DNA from: an uncultured Bacteroidales bacterium
GTDB lineage: Bacteria > Bacteroidota > Bacteroidia > Bacteroidales > WCHB1-69
Direction: 5' to 3'
Length of the DNA: 41,657 nucleotides
Assembly: GCA_905233585.1 (NCBI GenBank)
Contig: CAJOFD010000018.1
Span: 1-41,657 of the forward strand
This document shows, piece after piece, positions 34,762-41,657 of this stretch. Made by a program: the position numbers and the translations under genes. Below the pieces are notes generated by a model that did not search any database, had not been told where the DNA came from, and saw only the letters and a list, made by a program, of their open reading frames with translations. Positions within the stretch are counted from its first letter, which is position 1; every line of letters starts with the position of its first letter.

Positions 34762-37152
34762 TTAGATTAGGTTGACAATTGTTACGCCAAAGCCTCCTGA
34801 ATCAGGTTGAGCATCTTGAAAATGAGAAACATAACGATTATTTGCCAAAAAATCTCTCACCACTTGTCTTAAAATACCGTTTCCTTTGCCGTGTAAAATT
34901 GAAAATTCTTTGATATTCAACAAAATAGCATCATCTAAATAATAAGTGAGTTCAGAGATGGCTTCTTCGGCACGCAAGCCTCGAAGGTCTAATTGCAATT
35001 CAAAATTAACGGCTTTTTCTTGAATTTCTTTAAAAACAACCGATTTACTTGTATGTTTAGATGGAATCTTTTTATCTGTTTTTTCTATATTTTGAATGTT
35101 TGTGCGGAAATTGATAGAATTGAATGTAACAACAATTTGTTCGCCATTGATAGCCGTGATTTCACCGGCAACTTGGGAATCTTTTATAATAACAATATCA
35201 TGTAAATGAGGTTTGTATGTTGTATTTGTATTTTTTGGGGGTGCTTGTTGTTCTTCCTCTTTTAGTGAAATTTTTAGGCTTTCTTTTTCCGCATTCAATT
35301 TTTGCCTGATTTCTTTGATTGCATTTTTATCGTTCTGATTTTCCTTGATATCCCTTATTGTTTTTTCGATTAATTTATTGCTGTTGTCCAAGATGGTACT
35401 TGCTTCATGTTTGGCTTTATGAAGAATTTCGTAGCGTTTTTGTTTTAGTTCGGCATTTTTTTGTTCAAAGTCGGTTTGGAGTTTATCGAGTTCTTTATTT
35501 TTTGTTGTCAGTAGTTTTTCTTGTTCAGACAATTGTTTTTCTTTTTGTTGCAGTTTGTTTAAGAGAAAATCGTAGCGTATTTGATTTTTCCCGACTTTAT
35601 GTTTGGCTCTATTAACAAATTGTTTGTTTAATCCTATTTTTTTTGCAATTTCAAAAGTGAAAGAAGAACCGTATTGTCCTATTTTTAGTTGAAAAGTCGG
35701 TTGAAATAGTTTTTCATCAAACAACATTGCTCCATTTTGAATGGCAGGGTTATGGTCTGCTAATGATTTTAGGTTGCCGAAATGGGTTGTAACCATTCCT
35801 ATTGCATGTTTTTCGGCCATGTATTCAATTAAAGTTTCAGCAATAGCACCGCCATATTGTGGGTCGGTTCCACTGCCCAACTCATCAATTAAAAATAGAG
35901 TGGTTGCTGTTGCCTTTTGAAGCAAAACTTTGATGTTTAACAAATGGGAACTATATGTACTTAAATCGTTTTCAATAGATTGTTCATCGCCAATATCTAT
36001 GAAAATATCTTTAAAAACACCAAATTCACTCAATGGCGAAGCCGAGACAGGTATGCCGCATTGAAACATATATTGTAATAAGGCTAACGTTTTTAAACAT
36101 ACTGATTTTCCACCTGCATTTGGACCGGAAACAATCAATATGTTACAATTTTCGCCTAACGTTATCGTAAGGGGAACCAAGGTTCTATTTTGCTGTTTAA
36201 AGTTTAAATACATCAGCGGATGGACTGCCTCTTTCCAATTGACCGCTTGTTTTTCTGTAATAATTGGTTTGCAAGCATTGGTGGCAACAGCAAATTTGGC
36301 TTTGGCAGCAATAAAATCAATTTTTGCCAGATAAGAAAAATAGTTTTCAATATCAGGTAGATGAGGTCTTAATTGTGTTGTGTATTGAGTAAGAATTTGA
36401 ATGATTTCATGTCTTTCTTCGCTTTGTAGGTTTTGCAGTTCGTTGTTGGCTTCAAAAGTTTCCTGCGGTTCAATAAAATAGGTTTGTCCCGTGGACGATT
36501 GCCCAAGTACAACACCTTTTATTTTTCGTTTGTTTACGGCAGGTACAGGAAATACTAAACGTCCGGCCCTATAGGTGATTTCTGCCGTCTCATCTATCAA
36601 TTTGGCTTGCTTGTTTTCTTGTAATATTCTTCGAATGTTTTTTCCTATTTCGTTTTCTATTTTTCTTATTTTTCCTCTGATAATAAGCAGATTGGGAGAA
36701 GCGTTGTCTTTTACTTCGCCTTTGTCGTCTATAATTTGCTCAATATCTGTAATATAAGTTCTATCAAAATGCACTTGTCGGGTGATGTGCAGAAGAGCAG
36801 GGTAGGTGTTTTCGTCTCTTTTTTGGAAATAATCTATACAGGCGGAGATTGTTTTTAGCGATGCCCTCATTTCGCTTAATTTTTCCAAATCAATAAAAGT
36901 GCCGTCTTTGCGGATTCTTTTTAATTCGGCTTTTATGTCGAAATAATCTTGCGATGGAAAAGTGCTGTCAAACAATATTATCTGTCGAAATTCTTCGGCT
37001 TGTTGTTGGAGCATGTCTATTTTTTGAACGTCGTATTGAATTTCCATTCTATCTACCATTTTTTCTCCGAGAGTAGATAGGCAATGTTGTTTTAACAATG
37101 CTCTTATTTGATGAAAATCAATCTTTTGTTCAAAATTTGCAGGATAAATCAT
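34762..37152 (-). CDS. mutS2: MutS2 family ATPase/endonuclease
   Basis: A 796-residue MutS paralogue without the mismatch-recognition domain. It has MutS core and lever regions (about 1-310) and an ATPase domain with P-loop VSGPNAGGKSVCLKT near 335. LIDELGSGTDPQYGGAI is Walker B, and MVTTHFGNLKSLADHNP follows. A long Lys/Glu/Gln coiled coil (about 520-635) leads to a C-terminal Smr nuclease domain with LDLRGLRAEEAI and ILHGKGNGILR. MutS2 limits recombination, and in some bacteria it splits collided ribosomes. The sequence cannot decide which applies here. Its ATG overlaps the stop of the upstream lipoprotein gene (ATGA). Confidence 0.95.
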   Translation of the reverse strand: MIYPANFEQKIDFHQIRALLKQHCLSTLGEKMVDRMEIQYDVQKIDMLQQQAEEFRQIILFDSTFPSQDYFDIKAELKRIRKDGTFIDLEKLSEMRASLKTISACIDYFQKRDENTYPALLHITRQVHFDRTYITDIEQIIDDKGEVKDNASPNLLIIRGKIRKIENEIGKNIRRILQENKQAKLIDETAEITYRAGRLVFPVPAVNKRKIKGVVLGQSSTGQTYFIEPQETFEANNELQNLQSEERHEIIQILTQYTTQLRPHLPDIENYFSYLAKIDFIAAKAKFAVATNACKPIITEKQAVNWKEAVHPLMYLNFKQQNRTLVPLTITLGENCNILIVSGPNAGGKSVCLKTLALLQYMFQCGIPVSASPLSEFGVFKDIFIDIGDEQSIENDLSTYSSHLLNIKVLLQKATATTLFLIDELGSGTDPQYGGAIAETLIEYMAEKHAIGMVTTHFGNLKSLADHNPAIQNGAMLFDEKLFQPTFQLKIGQYGSSFTFEIAKKIGLNKQFVNRAKHKVGKNQIRYDFLLNKLQQKEKQLSEQEKLLTTKNKELDKLQTDFEQKNAELKQKRYEILHKAKHEASTILDNSNKLIEKTIRDIKENQNDKNAIKEIRQKLNAEKESLKISLKEEEQQAPPKNTNTTYKPHLHDIVIIKDSQVAGEITAINGEQIVVTFNSINFRTNIQNIEKTDKKIPSKHTSKSVVFKEIQEKAVNFELQLDLRGLRAEEAISELTYYLDDAILLNIKEFSILHGKGNGILRQVVRDFLANNRYVSHFQDAQPDSGGFGVTIVNLI

Positions 37153-38819
37153 TTGATAACAACATCAAAGGTTTCTTCAATTTTCCAATTGGCCAAAATT
37201 TCAAATGTTTTATCGGAATAGATGACTTTTTCGGGTTGTTTGCGTTGCAAATAATTGCCGCTATCCCAACGTCCGTTGTCGTTTTCGTCAACAATAAGTC
37301 TTAAACGATATTTGCCAGGCAGAAGATTATTGTAGTCAATTTTTTTGTTAAATTGCATGCTATCTGTTTGTACTACGGCATTTTTCTCGTTTAATAATTC
37401 GGCGATAAAATGATTGGCTTCATAAAATTGAAACGCAACCTGCATATTTCCGAAATCTCTTGTCGATTTGGTGGTCGCATTGAGTTTGATTGTGTCATTG
37501 CTCCAACCAAAATGATTGTAAAACAAAGAGTCTGCACAAATGAAAGTGTATGCTTGGTTTTCTATTGCAAAATCGTAGTCCAATTCCAAAGTTTGTTGTA
37601 TTTCATCTATAAAATGAAAGCCGACAGCAATAGTGTCAGTCGTGCTGTCTTTGGCCAATAGTAACGAAAAATAAGCCTCGTTGTTGTATCGTACAATAGG
37701 ATAGGAAAATGTGATTTGCAAACGATGAAACAAATCGCCATTTTGAGAAATATTATAATTGAGGCGAGGAGTTTCTTGGGTGCGTCTTTTGAGTTTTGCC
37801 TTTTGACAAGGGTTTAGGCTAATGGTATCTTTTAGTGTTTGATTGACATTCATTTCAAAATCGAATATGGAATTGATGGTGTCTAAAAAGAAAACCAAAA
37901 TAGTATCACTTGTTTGGTTCTTTGCGAATAAATAGTGAATAGTGGAGTCTAAACTCGTGATTTGTTGTAGAGAAAAATCTTCCACCTTGTTTTTGAAAAT
38001 GAATTTATGCACAAAATCGTAAGCCAATTCCCGTTTGATGAATTTTAAAACGGTATCTTCTTCGGTAAACAATTTTAGTTCAATTTGTGTGTAATCAATG
38101 ATTGTGTTGTTGTTAGTATCTGTTTTGTTGGCAATAGTTGGCTCAATGGCTTGGTTGAGAAAGGCAATTTGTTCATCGGCTTGGTCGAATAAATTGTTGC
38201 TGTTTTTGTCCACAAGGGCAGCGATATAAAAAATTTGATTGGGAAGATTGGTAAAACAAAAATTACCATTATTATCAGTATAAGTGATATATAATGGGAG
38301 TGTGTTTTTTAATGTGGAATCTTCGTTGTCTGTATATAGAAATACGGCTACGTTTTTTTCTGCAGACATGGTAAAGGCATTCTTGATATTACCAGCAATA
38401 TGCATAGAATCAATAAAATCGCCTGTGGAAAAAACAAATTTGGAAGAGGGTAGCATATTGCCTTCCGTAAAATCTTTTATCCCTTTTTCGCAACTTAGAA
38501 TATAGGTTGTATTTTCTTTCAAGTCGCATTCTTTCAGGTCAATAACAACTGTTTTCCCTTTGATAGAGATATTAGGAGAGTTGTCTGTTGTGGGTGAAAG
38601 TCGAAAGGTTTCTGTTGGGTTTACCAATTCCACATATTCATCAAATGTGATAGAAATAATGTTGTCCTTGAAATTTGTAGTATTATTTTCCGGATTTTGT
38701 TTTAGTATTTTTGGCGGTTGTGTATCTTTTTCACCTCCTGTTATGGTTCCTATTTGGGCACAAGAATGCAACAAAAAGAGGGACAAGAAACAACAAATGC
38801 CAATATAATACTTTTTCAT
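37149..38819 (-). CDS. Ig-like (Big_5) domain lipoprotein
   Basis: A 556-residue lipoprotein from ATG 38819 (MKKYYIGICCFLSLFLLHSC, Cys20); a TTG at 38831 extends the frame but is not needed. After AQIGTITGGEKDTQPPKIL comes a Big_5/Ig-like domain (about 30-130: ISITFDEYVELVNP, VIDLKECDLKENTTYILS). A mostly beta region follows and ends in LPGKYRLRLIVDENDNGRWD. The family is common in Bacteroidetes as an envelope lipoprotein of unknown role. It lies 12 bases after typA and overlaps mutS2 by four bases, so it forms an unexpected membrane link between a ribosome-associated GTPase and MutS2. Confidence 0.88.
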   Translation of the reverse strand: MKKYYIGICCFLSLFLLHSCAQIGTITGGEKDTQPPKILKQNPENNTTNFKDNIISITFDEYVELVNPTETFRLSPTTDNSPNISIKGKTVVIDLKECDLKENTTYILSCEKGIKDFTEGNMLPSSKFVFSTGDFIDSMHIAGNIKNAFTMSAEKNVAVFLYTDNEDSTLKNTLPLYITYTDNNGNFCFTNLPNQIFYIAALVDKNSNNLFDQADEQIAFLNQAIEPTIANKTDTNNNTIIDYTQIELKLFTEEDTVLKFIKRELAYDFVHKFIFKNKVEDFSLQQITSLDSTIHYLFAKNQTSDTILVFFLDTINSIFDFEMNVNQTLKDTISLNPCQKAKLKRRTQETPRLNYNISQNGDLFHRLQITFSYPIVRYNNEAYFSLLLAKDSTTDTIAVGFHFIDEIQQTLELDYDFAIENQAYTFICADSLFYNHFGWSNDTIKLNATTKSTRDFGNMQVAFQFYEANHFIAELLNEKNAVVQTDSMQFNKKIDYNNLLPGKYRLRLIVDENDNGRWDSGNYLQRKQPEKVIYSDKTFEILANWKIEETFDVVIK

Positions 38820-38831
38820 GAACAATAACAA

Positions 38832-40634
38832 TTAGGATTTATTTGCCCTTTTCCGTTCGGTTTCGTTGAGTATTATTTTTCTCAATCGCAATGCTTTGGG
38901 CGTAATCTCAAGATATTCATCGTCATTGATGTATTCCATATATTCTTCCAATGAGAATTTGAGGGCAGGAGCGATGAGCAATTTCTCATCAGAACCGGCG
39001 GCACGCATATTGCTCAATTTTTTTGATTTTGTTACATTTATTACCAAGTCGTCTTGACGAATGTGTATGCCGATGACCTGACCTGCATATACTTGGTCCA
39101 TTGGTTCTATAAAGAATTGACCTCTGTCTTGCAGTTTGTCAATGGCGTATGCATAGGCTGTTCCTGTTTCCATAGCGATGAGCGACCCTGCGTGACGAAT
39201 GGCAATATTGCCTTTCCATGGCTGATAGCCGATTAAACGATGGCTCATTACGGCTTCGCCTTCTGTGGCTGTGAGTATTTGGTTTCTCAAACCGATAATG
39301 CCGCGTGATGGAATGTTGAAATTCAAACAGATACGGTCTGTTTTGGTTTCAATGTTGGCAATTTCACCACGGCGGCGTGTTACCAAGTCTATAACACGGC
39401 TGGAAAATTCTTCAGGTACTACAACTGTCAATTCTTCAATGGGTTCACAATCCTGTCCGTCAATTTTTTTGATAATTACTTTAGGTTGTCCAACTTGCAG
39501 CTCGTAACCTTCTCTTCTCATTGTTTCAATAAGAATAGAAAGGTGCAAAATACCTCTTCCATAGACAATATACATATCGGGAGAGTTGGTTTCTTCCACT
39601 CGCAAAGCTAAATTTTTCTCCAGTTCCAAGTATAATCTGTCATGCAAATGTCTGGAAGTTACATATTTTCCGTCTTGTCCGAAAAATGGGGAGTTGTTGA
39701 TAGTAAACAACATACTCATTGTCGGTTCGTCTATTTTTATTGGAGGTAAACCTTCCGGATTTTCAAAGTCAGCAATGGTGTCGCCAATATCGAAATTTTC
39801 AACACCGAAGATAGCACAAATTTCACCTGCTTCAATGGTTTCTTTTACTTTTTCCTTGCCCAAACCTTCAAAAACATACAGTTCTTTTATTTTTGATTTG
39901 GAAACAGAACCGTCTCTTTTTACCAACGAAACCGTAGATCCCGGTGTTAAGGTGCCTCGTGTAAGTTTGCCGATAGCGATTCTGCCGATGTAGGAAGAAT
40001 AATCCAAAGAGGAAATCATCATTTGTGTGCTTCCTTCTTCTACTTTTGGAGCGGGTATATATTTGATTATTTGGTCTAAAAGATAGAAAACATCGTTGGT
40101 GGGTTCTTGCCAGTTGGGACCCATCCAGCCTAATTTGGAGGAGCCGAAAACGGTCGGAAAATCCAATTGTTCTTCACTTGCTCCAAGACTGAACATCAAA
40201 TCGAAAATGGCTTCTTGAGTTTCTTCCGGATTACAATTGGGTTTGTCCACTTTATTAATGACCACAATCGGTTTTAAATGTAAATCTATTGCTTTTTGCA
40301 AAACAAACCGGGTTTGAGGCATTGGTCCTTCAAAAGCATCTACCAACAAAAGCACGCCATCGGCCATGTTTAATACGCGTTCCACTTCTCCGCCGAAATC
40401 ACTGTGCCCCGGAGTGTCAATAATATTGATTTTGTATCCATTGTATCTTACCGATACGTTTTTGGACAAAATGGTAATGCCGCGTTCTCGTTCCAAATCG
40501 TTGTTGTCCAATATCAAATCGGGCATATCCTGATTGTCGCGGAATAATTTGGATTGATATAAAATTTTATCTACCAATGTGGTTTTTCCATGGTCCACAT
40601 GGGCTATAATGGCTATATTTCTAATGTTTTGCAT
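38832..40634 (-). CDS. typA: Ribosome-associated translational GTPase TypA/BipA
   Basis: A 600-residue GTPase, related to EF-G and LepA, that binds ribosomes and helps large-subunit assembly and growth under stress. G1 is AHVDHGKT at 11-18, then the switch I region RERGITI, G3 DTPGH and G4 NKVDK. The BipA-specific C-terminal domain carries [21 protein letters not shown], and [11 protein letters not shown] follows. The open frame runs upstream to 40730, but the promoter box at 40672-40665 lies within that extension. ATG 40634 gives the normal family length and start. It heads the typA, Ig-like lipoprotein, mutS2 operon. Confidence 0.96.
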   Translation of the reverse strand: MQNIRNIAIIAHVDHGKTTLVDKILYQSKLFRDNQDMPDLILDNNDLERERGITILSKNVSVRYNGYKINIIDTPGHSDFGGEVERVLNMADGVLLLVDAFEGPMPQTRFVLQKAIDLHLKPIVVINKVDKPNCNPEETQEAIFDLMFSLGASEEQLDFPTVFGSSKLGWMGPNWQEPTNDVFYLLDQIIKYIPAPKVEEGSTQMMISSLDYSSYIGRIAIGKLTRGTLTPGSTVSLVKRDGSVSKSKIKELYVFEGLGKEKVKETIEAGEICAIFGVENFDIGDTIADFENPEGLPPIKIDEPTMSMLFTINNSPFFGQDGKYVTSRHLHDRLYLELEKNLALRVEETNSPDMYIVYGRGILHLSILIETMRREGYELQVGQPKVIIKKIDGQDCEPIEELTVVVPEEFSSRVIDLVTRRRGEIANIETKTDRICLNFNIPSRGIIGLRNQILTATEGEAVMSHRLIGYQPWKGNIAIRHAGSLIAMETGTAYAYAIDKLQDRGQFFIEPMDQVYAGQVIGIHIRQDDLVINVTKSKKLSNMRAAGSDEKLLIAPALKFSLEEYMEYINDDEYLEITPKALRLRKIILNETERKRANKS

Positions 40635-40664
40635 TTGTATTACGGTTCGTTTGTTTATAAACTG

Positions 40665-40672
40665 CAAAGATA
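40665..40672 (-). promoter_or_regulatory. -7 promoter box of typA (TATCTTTG)
   Basis: TATCTTTGCA on the minus strand, 30 bases before ATG 40634. Confidence 0.78.
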
Positions 40673-40725
40673 ACATTTTTCTTTGTAAAAAAAGAACAAA
40701 ATATAATAATTGTCTTTTATGAAAG

Positions 40726-40749
40726 TTCAAGTTGGAAAGTTATAAAATT
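40726..40749 (+). repeat. 24-nt motif, copy 2 of 2 (the other copy is at 15409)
   Basis: The core TTGGAAAGTTATAAAATT is identical to 15415-15432, with 23 of 24 bases matching overall. It ends 32 bases before the plus-strand box at 40782 and lies upstream of typA on the other strand. Confidence 0.6.
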
Positions 40750-40781
40750 AAGGGAAGAGGAAAAACAATTAAAAAAAGTTG

Positions 40782-40789
40782 TATCTTTG
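40782..40789 (+). promoter_or_regulatory. -7 promoter box of the structured leader (TATCTTTG)
   Basis: TATCTTTG followed by CA on the plus strand. Transcription from here would run into the structured element at 40900-41077, about 100 nt downstream. A six-codon reading frame (ATG 40807, MEVCCN) lies just after the start. Confidence 0.72.
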
Positions 40790-40899
40790 CAAGGCAATTT
40801 CCCGACATGGAAGTTTGCTGTAATTAATAGAATATTAACGAAAACAAGTTATTAAAAGAGCAAATATAACAAAATTTAGTTTGTACATTATAAAATAGG

Positions 40900-41077
40900 A
40901 AAAAGCGAAGTCGCATATCTGGTTTTCCTGAAACTTCGACAACTTCATGAATCTACCCAGATTTGTCCAACGCATTCCCGCCTATAGGCGTGGACTTTAT
41001 ATGTTGTAGTTGGGTAGATTAGGTAGTCGAAGACCTCAGGAAAACCGATGAAGACTTAGAAGTGCCACGCTTTTTTT
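40900..41077 (+). ncRNA. Long interrupted hairpin RNA with terminator-like 3' end
   Basis: Nested complementary segments form one long interrupted hairpin: 40900-40907 with 41068-41075 (8 bp); 40908-40912 with 41053-41057 (5 bp); 40921-40931 with 41036-41046 (11 bp); 40934-40940 with 41026-41032 (7 bp); 40950-40959 with 41011-41020 (10 bp). The tip pairs GTCC/GGAC and ACGC/GCGT around a single bulged A, or alternatively a CGCC-TATA-GGCG hairpin. The last strand ends in CGC plus seven T, as in a Rho-independent terminator. Conserved-looking internal loops between perfect helices suggest a functional RNA rather than a mobile repeat. It could be an independent small RNA (the outline is reminiscent of 6S-type RNA) or a leader that controls the zinc-finger gene. 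No family assignment was possible by eye. Confidence 0.65.
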
Positions 41078-41103
41078 ATGTGCAAATTTTTCCAAAAAAC
41101 ATT

Positions 41104-41181
41104 CGGCACAAACAAAACAATTTAATTCAATTAATAAAATTTTTAACAAAAACCGACGTGCCGATGGGATATAACCGGCAC
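41104..41181 (+). promoter_or_regulatory. Leader with mutually exclusive pairings before the zinc-finger gene
   Basis: CGGCAC at 41104-41109 and again at 41176-41181 can each pair with the single GTGCCG at 41158-41163. The second pairing makes a hairpin that ends only 8 bases before the ATG at 41190 and could cover the ribosome binding region. The first would free it. Confidence 0.45.
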
Positions 41182-41189
41182 TAAATAAA

Positions 41190-41657
41190 ATGAAAAAGTT
41201 GTTTATAATTTGTTTGACATTGTGTGCCACTTCTATTATGGCACAATCAAAGGTTAGGTGTGATATTTGCGGCGGTTCGGGTGAACGTGTGGCAAGATGT
41301 ACTAATTCCAAATGTCATAATGGGGCTATTTTTTGTGAAGTATGTGATTATAAGGGAACAAAAGAAACAAGGTGCAGTAATTGCGGAGGCAGCGGTTCAT
41401 TGACAAAATACAGGAATAAAACATGTTCCTATTGTCATGGAAACAAATATTTTCCGATGGAAAGACAGGAAAAATGTACTCATTGCAGAAACGGACAGCG
41501 ACCGACAACACAAAATGGTCAAACTGTGTACATTACTTGTTCCTATTGCAGAGGTGCCGGAACAATACCCGTGTCCTATAAAGCCGCATGCCGCCAATGT
41601 GGAGGTCGCGGATACGACGGGCAGGAATCCTATTCTGTTACTTGCAATATGTGTGGC
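41190..41657 (+). CDS. Secreted protein with DnaJ-type cysteine-rich zinc-finger repeats (partial)
   Basis: An open frame from ATG 41190 to the window edge (156 codons, no stop reached). It begins with a clear signal peptide, MKKLFIICLTLCATSIMA, so the product is exported. The rest is packed with cysteine pairs at residues 24/27, 37/42, 49/52, 62/65, 79/82, 96/99, 117/120, 134/137 and 152/155. Several are CxxCxGxG repeats as in the DnaJ zinc-binding domain (CDICGGSG, CSNCGGSG, CSYCRGAG, CRQCGGRG). No J-domain is seen. Such repeats bind zinc and unfolded proteins or thiol partners in DnaJ. An exported version could be a periplasmic or surface metal-binding or redox protein. The C-terminus is missing, so anchors or other domains are unknown. 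Confidence 0.85.
   Translation, partial: MKKLFIICLTLCATSIMAQSKVRCDICGGSGERVARCTNSKCHNGAIFCEVCDYKGTKETRCSNCGGSGSLTKYRNKTCSYCHGNKYFPMERQEKCTHCRNGQRPTTQNGQTVYITCSYCRGAGTIPVSYKAACRQCGGRGYDGQESYSVTCNMCG

Larger units (their letters stand above)
40635..41189. other. Gene-free divergent region between typA and the zinc-finger gene
   Basis: No protein gene longer than the six-codon frame at 40807 is supported. The region holds the typA box, one copy of the 24-nt motif, a plus-strand box at 40782, the structured RNA element (40900-41077) and a short alternative-pairing leader at 41104-41181. Confidence 0.75.

Noticed and set aside
40635..40730. Extended TypA N-terminus
   Set aside because: Includes the typA promoter box; the BipA family starts directly before [14 protein letters not shown].
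40900..41077. Structured element read as an insertion-sequence remnant or MITE
   Set aside because: No flanking target duplication or transposase relic was seen, and the arms are interrupted by unpaired loops and end in a terminator, which fits an RNA better. Not fully excluded.
41036..41311. 91-codon minus-strand open frame across the right-hand leader and gene
   Set aside because: It is antisense to a clear signal-peptide gene and to the structured element, with no coding character.

Overview
The window is chromosomal DNA from a member of Bacteroidota, most likely Bacteroidales. The evidence is the AT-rich composition, repeated Bacteroidetes-type promoter boxes (TAnnTTTG, often TATCTTTGCA), many MKK-type lipoproteins, and T9SS/gliding genes (PorP/SprF, GldJ, a type-B sorting domain). 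Some 32 protein genes are supported. Two are cut by the window edges: a lipoprotein at the left and a secreted zinc-finger protein at the right. No tRNA, rRNA, CRISPR array, transposase or prophage gene was seen.

Layout. 1-990: start of a leftward lipoprotein gene and a roughly 700-base gene-free divergent region with a stem-loop and a pair of palindromic sites. 994-3482: pckA and an LpxL/HtrB-like acyltransferase, converging on an RND/MMPL exporter (3493-5937, minus). 6106-8970: a secreted M16 protease ending in a clear terminator. 9156-12468: a tightly coupled three-gene unit (Gfo/Idh/MocA oxidoreductase, unknown lipoprotein, polyprenyl-phosphate glycosyl-1-phosphate transferase) that suggests surface glycan synthesis. 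12474-15255 (minus): two M23 peptidases. 15490-20544: a lipoprotein gene, then a probable operon of a GH23/LysM lytic transglycosylase, truB, a DUF3109-like protein, an ECF sigma factor and a membrane protein ending in a T9SS type-B sorting domain. 20541-21317 (minus): an MbnP-like lipoprotein. 21510-24065: porP/sprF-like gene and gldJ. 24134-29949: murF, anmK, murB, a nucleoside kinase and a SpoU methyltransferase. 30042-31484: a CCA-adding type nucleotidyltransferase. 31541-34638 (minus): rhaA-rhaT-rhaD for L-rhamnose use, without kinase or regulator. 34762-40634 (minus): typA, an Ig-like lipoprotein and mutS2. 40635-41189: a leader holding a roughly 180-nt structured RNA element, followed by the secreted zinc-finger gene.

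Two themes recur. One is the cell envelope: lytic transglycosylase, M23 peptidases, MurF/MurB, AnmK recycling, acyltransferase, glycan-initiating transferase. The other is type IX secretion: ECF sigma plus a membrane-anchored sorting domain, PorP and GldJ. The least conventional loci are the sigma/sorting-domain pair and the structured element before the cysteine-rich secreted protein. Several gene starts were placed downstream of the longest open frame because a promoter box overlaps or follows the longer start.
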